Assembly (NCBI GenBank): GCA_902491515.1 | Contig: CABUIC010000001.1 | Coordinates: forward strand, 103,050 to 167,049 | Direction: 5' to 3' | Length of the DNA stretch: 64,000 nt | DNA from: an uncultured Porphyromonadaceae bacterium | GTDB lineage: Bacteria; Bacteroidota; Bacteroidia; Bacteroidales; Muribaculaceae | Shown: piece after piece, positions 60,268-64,000 of the stretch | Numbering within the stretch: the stretch's first letter is position 1 | Layout of the letters: each line of letters starts with the position of its first letter | Position numbers and translations under genes: made by a program | The notes under the pieces: model-generated | What the model was told of the DNA's origin: nothing | Seen by the model: the letters and a program-made list of their open reading frames with translations, nothing else | The model's database searches: none

Positions 60268-60275
60268 TACCTTTG
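60268..60275 (+). promoter_or_regulatory. -7 box of clpC
   Basis: TACCTTTG on the plus strand, about 94 nt before the clpC ATG. The intervening leader has no gene. No TTTG at the -33 distance; that position is taken up by the gyrA -7 box. Confidence 0.6.
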
Positions 60276-60368
60276 TTCTGAGAATAGAACAATAAATAAG
60301 GTTATAAATTGTGAAATGGCCGGGGATTGCTTTTTTGGCACGATTATTGCCTTTACCCTTCTTATAAT

Positions 60369-62924
60369 ATGAACAACGAAAACAGCAAATACACAAAAGC
60401 CGCCGTCGAAATAATTGGTCGGCTTCAGGGCCAGTGCGACGCGCACAACAACGCGTGCATAATGCCCGAACATCTCCTCCTTGAGCTCGCCGCGCCCTCC
60501 ACGGCCTCCGGAGAGCTGATGCTCCGTGTCGTTTCGCGTGAGAAGCTTGACGCGCTTGTCAACGACCTCAATATCGCACTCGCGTCCTCGAACTTCTCCG
60601 AGCAGCCCGCCGAATATTACAACAGAATCGTATCTCTGATAATCAAGCTCTCGATTCTCGAAGCCCGGTATCTCCGGGCCTCTCTCGTCGACGAGGTCCA
60701 CCTCCTCCTGGCCCTCCTCCACAACAAGGAGGTCAAGAATCTGCCGCTCGTCCAGCCTTTCATAGCCGCCGGGATTGATTATGACAATCTCCGGCGCCTC
60801 GCCCGTGAGGAGATAGAGGACAGCGACACGGCTACAGCTACGGCCTCCGGTTCGCCGGAAACCGATGGAGACGACGATACCGAGGACGCCCGCAATGACG
60901 ACGCAGGAAGTCGCAGGCGCGCCGCCGCGCCACGTTCCGGCCGCGGAGACACCCCCACGCTCGATAAGTACGGCAACGACTTGACCCTCGCCGCGACTCA
61001 GGGACGGATTGACCCTGTCGTGGGACGCGAGACGGAAATCCGGCGCCTCGCTCAGATTCTCTCGCGCCGCAAGAAGAACAATCCTGTCCTCATCGGTGAG
61101 CCCGGAGTCGGTAAGAGCGCTATCGTCGAGGGTCTCGCTCTCAGGATTGTACGTCGTCAGGTATCCCGAATCCTCTTCAACAAGAGGGTAGTAAGCCTCG
61201 ACATGGCATCCCTTGTCGCCGGCACGAAGTTCCGTGGCGAGTTTGAGGAGCGCATCAAGGCCGTCCTGAACGAGCTCACCAAGAACCCCGATGTCATCCT
61301 CTTCATCGACGAAATCCACAACATCGTGGGCGCCGGAAATGCCCAGGGTTCCATGGATGCCGCCAATCTCCTCAAGCCCGCCCTCGCCCGCGGCGAAATC
61401 CAGTGCATCGGCGCGACAACTCTCGACGAATACCGCACTAACATCGAGAAAGACGGCGCCCTCGAGCGCCGCTTCCAGAAAGTGATGGTCGAGCCCACCA
61501 CTCCGGAGGAGACTCTTGAAATCCTCAACAACATCAAGGAAAAATACGAGCAGCACCACGGAGTGATATACACCCCCGACGCCATCGAGGCCTGCGTGAA
61601 ACTTACGGAGCGATACATCTCCGACCGCAACTTCCCCGACAAGGCAATCGACGCCCTCGACGAAGCCGGTTCCTGCACTCGCATCGCGCATATAAACGTC
61701 CCCAAATCGCTCGAAAATCTCGAAAAGGAATACGACGACGTCAAGGCCCGTCAGATTCAGGCAGCCGAAGCCCGTGACTTCGCGACAGCCGCCGCACTTC
61801 GCGACGAGGCCAAGAACCTCAGCCAGAAACTCGCTGAGGAACGCGAGGCCTGGGAGAAGGCTCTCTCCGAAAACCGCGAGGTGGTCGACGCCGACCGCGT
61901 GGCCGAAGTTGTCGCGATGATGACCGGAGTGCCGGTCCAGCGTATCGCCCAGGCCGAAGGCGCCCGGCTCCTTCAGATGGGGGCTACCCTCAAGGGTGCC
62001 ATCGTCGGTCAGGATGCGGCAGTGGCCAAGATTGTCAAAGCCATCCAGAGAAACCGCCTCGGCCTCAAGGACCCCGCAAAGCCGATTGGCACATTCATGT
62101 TCCTTGGTCCGACGGGCGTCGGCAAGACCCACCTCGCCAAGAAACTCGCCGAATTTCTCTTTGACTCGGCCGACGCCCTCGTGCGCATCGACATGAGCGA
62201 ATACATGGAGAAGTTCAGCGTCTCCCGCCTCATCGGCGCGCCTCCGGGCTACGTCGGATACGAGGAGGGCGGACAGCTCACCGAGCGTGTGCGGCGTCAT
62301 CCGTACAGCGTCGTGCTCCTAGACGAAATAGAGAAAGCGCACCCAGACGTGTTCAACCTCCTCCTTCAGGTAATGGACGAGGGACGCCTCACCGACAGTC
62401 TCGGACGCCGCATCGACTTCAAGAACACGATAATCATCATGACCTCGAACATCGGCACCCGCCAGCTAAAGGAATTCGGATCCGGCGTGGGTTTCAACAC
62501 CCGTGAAGTCGACCGCGAGTACTCCCGCGGCGTGCTCTCAAAAGCGCTTCAGAAGGCATTCGCTCCGGAGTTCCTGAACCGTATCGACGACATCGTCATC
62601 TTCGACCAGCTCGACCGCGACGCCATCTTCAGGATTATCGACATCGAGCTCGCCGGATTCTACAGGCGCATGGAAAGCCTCGGTTACGGTGTGACAATCA
62701 CCGAGGACGCCAAGAACTTCATCGCCGACAAAGGCTGCGACGTCCAGTTCGGCGCCCGTCCCCTCAAGCGCGCTATCCAGAAATATCTCGAGGACGAACT
62801 CGCCGAACTCATTCTCTCCGGGGGCGTCAAGGACGGCTCGGAGATTGTCGTCGATTTCGACAAGGACAAGGGCGCTGTAACAACCCACGTCATCGAGCCC
62901 GAAAGCCTCACCACCAAAATCTGA
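60369..62924 (+). CDS. clpC: ClpC-type AAA+ ATPase (Hsp100)
   Basis: The 851-aa double-ring ATPase unfolds proteins for ClpP. An N-terminal Clp repeat domain spans about 1-150, followed by an acidic linker rich in Asp/Arg (150-205). D1 has GEPGVGKS and VILFIDEIHN; a short UVR-like middle region (EYDDVKARQIQAAEARDF) fits ClpC rather than ClpB. D2 has FLGPTGVGKTH and VVLLDEIEKAHPD. The ATG at 60369 is chosen over an extended frame from 60327 that starts in the leader. It is followed by a 10-bp terminator. Confidence 0.93.
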   Translation: MNNENSKYTKAAVEIIGRLQGQCDAHNNACIMPEHLLLELAAPSTASGELMLRVVSREKLDALVNDLNIALASSNFSEQPAEYYNRIVSLIIKLSILEARYLRASLVDEVHLLLALLHNKEVKNLPLVQPFIAAGIDYDNLRRLAREEIEDSDTATATASGSPETDGDDDTEDARNDDAGSRRRAAAPRSGRGDTPTLDKYGNDLTLAATQGRIDPVVGRETEIRRLAQILSRRKKNNPVLIGEPGVGKSAIVEGLALRIVRRQVSRILFNKRVVSLDMASLVAGTKFRGEFEERIKAVLNELTKNPDVILFIDEIHNIVGAGNAQGSMDAANLLKPALARGEIQCIGATTLDEYRTNIEKDGALERRFQKVMVEPTTPEETLEILNNIKEKYEQHHGVIYTPDAIEACVKLTERYISDRNFPDKAIDALDEAGSCTRIAHINVPKSLENLEKEYDDVKARQIQAAEARDFATAAALRDEAKNLSQKLAEEREAWEKALSENREVVDADRVAEVVAMMTGVPVQRIAQAEGARLLQMGATLKGAIVGQDAAVAKIVKAIQRNRLGLKDPAKPIGTFMFLGPTGVGKTHLAKKLAEFLFDSADALVRIDMSEYMEKFSVSRLIGAPPGYVGYEEGGQLTERVRRHPYSVVLLDEIEKAHPDVFNLLLQVMDEGRLTDSLGRRIDFKNTIIIMTSNIGTRQLKEFGSGVGFNTREVDREYSRGVLSKALQKAFAPEFLNRIDDIVIFDQLDRDAIFRIIDIELAGFYRRMESLGYGVTITEDAKNFIADKGCDVQFGARPLKRAIQKYLEDELAELILSGGVKDGSEIVVDFDKDKGAVTTHVIEPESLTTKI

Positions 62925-62935
62925 CAATTCTTCCG

Positions 62936-62968
62936 AAAACCCGGCTGGCACGCGCAAAGCCGGGTTTT
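62936..62968 (+). terminator. clpC terminator
   Basis: AAAACCCGGC / GCCGGGTTTT, a perfect 10-bp stem with a 13-nt loop, starting 11 nt after the clpC stop. Confidence 0.88.
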
Positions 62969-63014
62969 CCGTTATTTTATCGTAAGAATTTTTCCGTTTT
63001 TGCCCAATTTTTAT

Positions 63015-63022
63015 TAACTTTG
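63015..63022 (+). promoter_or_regulatory. -7 box of ppdK
   Basis: TAACTTTG, 78 nt before the ppdK ATG. A TTTG at 62999-63002 is only 12 nt upstream, too close for a standard -33 box. Confidence 0.5.
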
Positions 63023-63100
63023 CAAGCGCGGTCGGACTTCGGTTCGCTCTGGCAGAAAAATTATTCTTAAATCCTATATAACACCACACCATTTCAATTT

Positions 63101-64000
63101 ATGAAAAGAGTCTATACATTCGGCGACGGAAAAGCCGAAGGTAATGCCGAGATGAGAAATCTTCTTGGCGGCAAGGGTGCTAACCTCGCCGAGATGAACC
63201 TCCTCGGCATGCCCGTTCCTCCCGGCTTCACCATCACTACCGAAGTCTGCAATGAATACACCCAGTTCGGCAAGGATGAAGTCGTGAAGCGCATCGAAGA
63301 AGACGTACGCAAGGCTATCGCCCACACCGAAGAACTCACAGGTAAGAAATTCGACGACCCCAAGAACCCCCTCCTCGTTTCTGTCCGCTCCGGAGCTCGC
63401 GCTTCCATGCCCGGCATGATGGATACAGTCCTCAACCTCGGTATGAACGACGCTACGGTCGCCTCCCTTGCTGAAAAGAGCGGTAATCCTCGCTTCGCAT
63501 GGGACAGCTACCGCCGCTTCGTCCAGATGTACGGCGACGTCGTTCTCGGCATGAAGCCCAAGAAAAAGACCGATATCGACCCCTTCGAGGCCATCATGGA
63601 CAAGGTCAAGGAGCAGAAGGGCGTCAAGCTCGACACCGAGCTCGACGTCGACGACCTCAAGAACCTCGTCACCCTCTTCAAGGCCGCCGTTAAGGAATAC
63701 ACCGGCAAGGACTTCCCCGATTCCGCTTGGGAACAGCTCTGGGGAGGCATCTGCGCCGTATTTGATTCCTGGATGAACGAGCGTGCCATCCTCTACCGCC
63801 GCATGAACCAGATTCCCGAAGAGTGGGGCACCGCCGTCAACGTGCAGGCTATGGTCTACGGCAACATGGGCAACAACTCCGCCACGGGCGTGGCATTCTC
63901 CCGCGATGCCGCCACCGGCGAGAACATCTTCAACGGCGAGTACCTGATCAACGCTCAGGGCGAGGATGTCGTGGCCGGTATCCGTACTCCCCAGCAGATC
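63101..64000 (+). CDS. ppdK: Pyruvate, phosphate dikinase (N-terminal part)
   Basis: Exactly 300 codons are inside the window; the frame is open to its end, so the gene continues beyond. KRVYTFGDGKAEGNAEMRN and LLGGKGANLAEMNLLGMPVPPGFTI form the N-terminal ATP-grasp region, followed by LLVSVRSGARASMPGMMDTVLNLGMND, a hallmark of PpdK. The full enzyme (about 900 aa) interconverts pyruvate and phosphoenolpyruvate with ATP and phosphate and is used by anaerobic Bacteroidales in glycolysis and gluconeogenesis. The ATG at 63101 follows a leader of about 70 nt from the promoter. Confidence 0.96.
   Translation, partial: MKRVYTFGDGKAEGNAEMRNLLGGKGANLAEMNLLGMPVPPGFTITTEVCNEYTQFGKDEVVKRIEEDVRKAIAHTEELTGKKFDDPKNPLLVSVRSGARASMPGMMDTVLNLGMNDATVASLAEKSGNPRFAWDSYRRFVQMYGDVVLGMKPKKKTDIDPFEAIMDKVKEQKGVKLDTELDVDDLKNLVTLFKAAVKEYTGKDFPDSAWEQLWGGICAVFDSWMNERAILYRRMNQIPEEWGTAVNVQAMVYGNMGNNSATGVAFSRDAATGENIFNGEYLINAQGEDVVAGIRTPQQI

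Overview
This 64 kb window is from a chromosome of the phylum Bacteroidota, order Bacteroidales. The supporting marks are a fused LpxC-FabZ gene, the Bacteroidales promoter pattern (TTTG, 19-21 nt, TAnnTTTG) in front of many genes, few Shine-Dalgarno sequences, menaquinone synthesis, anaerobic NrdDG, and many family proteins typical of gut Bacteroidales (DUF4465, META, GIN, DUF695). The GC-rich core genes would suit a Muribaculaceae-like gut commensal; that is an inference from overall look, not from a marker comparison.

Positions 1-20942 (+) are the 3' part of a surface polysaccharide (capsule/EPS) locus. It holds eleven glycosyltransferases (GT14, GT32, seven GT2 and two GT4 by inspection), two hexapeptide acetyltransferases, a membrane acyltransferase, a polysaccharide pyruvyl transferase, a Wzx-type flippase, UDP-galactopyranose mutase, an initiating sugar transferase, an aldo/keto reductase and a split transketolase. 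No Wzy polymerase or export complex is visible. The last gene is a tyrosine-recombinase-like protein that has lost its catalytic residues. Three genes in the first 5.6 kb carry coding lesions: an in-frame TGA, a one-base slip in a C9 tract, and a one-base slip near a C4 run. Genes at about 3.5-5.6 kb and 9.6-12.8 kb look clearly more AT-rich than their neighbours, so the locus is mosaic.

Positions 21-26.6 kb (-) hold a zinc-ribbon protein, tRNA-Ser(GGA), a TPR protein, prs, a cytoplasmic GH13 amylase-like enzyme and a patatin-like protein. Positions 26.7-31.4 kb (+) hold the topoisomerase IV A subunit, an outer-membrane-type hypothetical and an S41 lipoprotein peptidase. Positions 31.4-37.2 kb (-) hold nrdDG, an EptA-like phosphoethanolamine transferase and a BamA/TamA-like barrel. 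The menDBCE operon runs 37.3-41.75 kb (+) and converges on a Crp/Fnr-type regulator with a dyad in its leader.

Positions 42.5-43.0 kb carry a probable 6S-like RNA with its own consensus promoter and terminator, a perfect 18-bp hairpin, and tRNA-Leu(UAG). Then comes lipid A synthesis, lpxD - lpxC/fabZ - lpxA, followed by RNase P RNA, DUF695 and DUF4465 proteins, a tRNA-dihydrouridine synthase, a GIN-domain protein and a second flippase whose reading frame lacks a normal start codon. Positions 51.4-57.5 kb hold a choloylglycine-hydrolase-family enzyme, an M23-like protein without metal ligands, a lipoprotein, VanZ-like and META-domain proteins, rpsO and a TPR protein. The window closes with gyrA (-) and clpC (+) transcribed divergently from mirror-image -7 boxes, and the start of ppdK.

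Coordinates, frames and motifs were read directly. Family names come from recognised motifs without a database search. Base composition was judged by eye, not computed.
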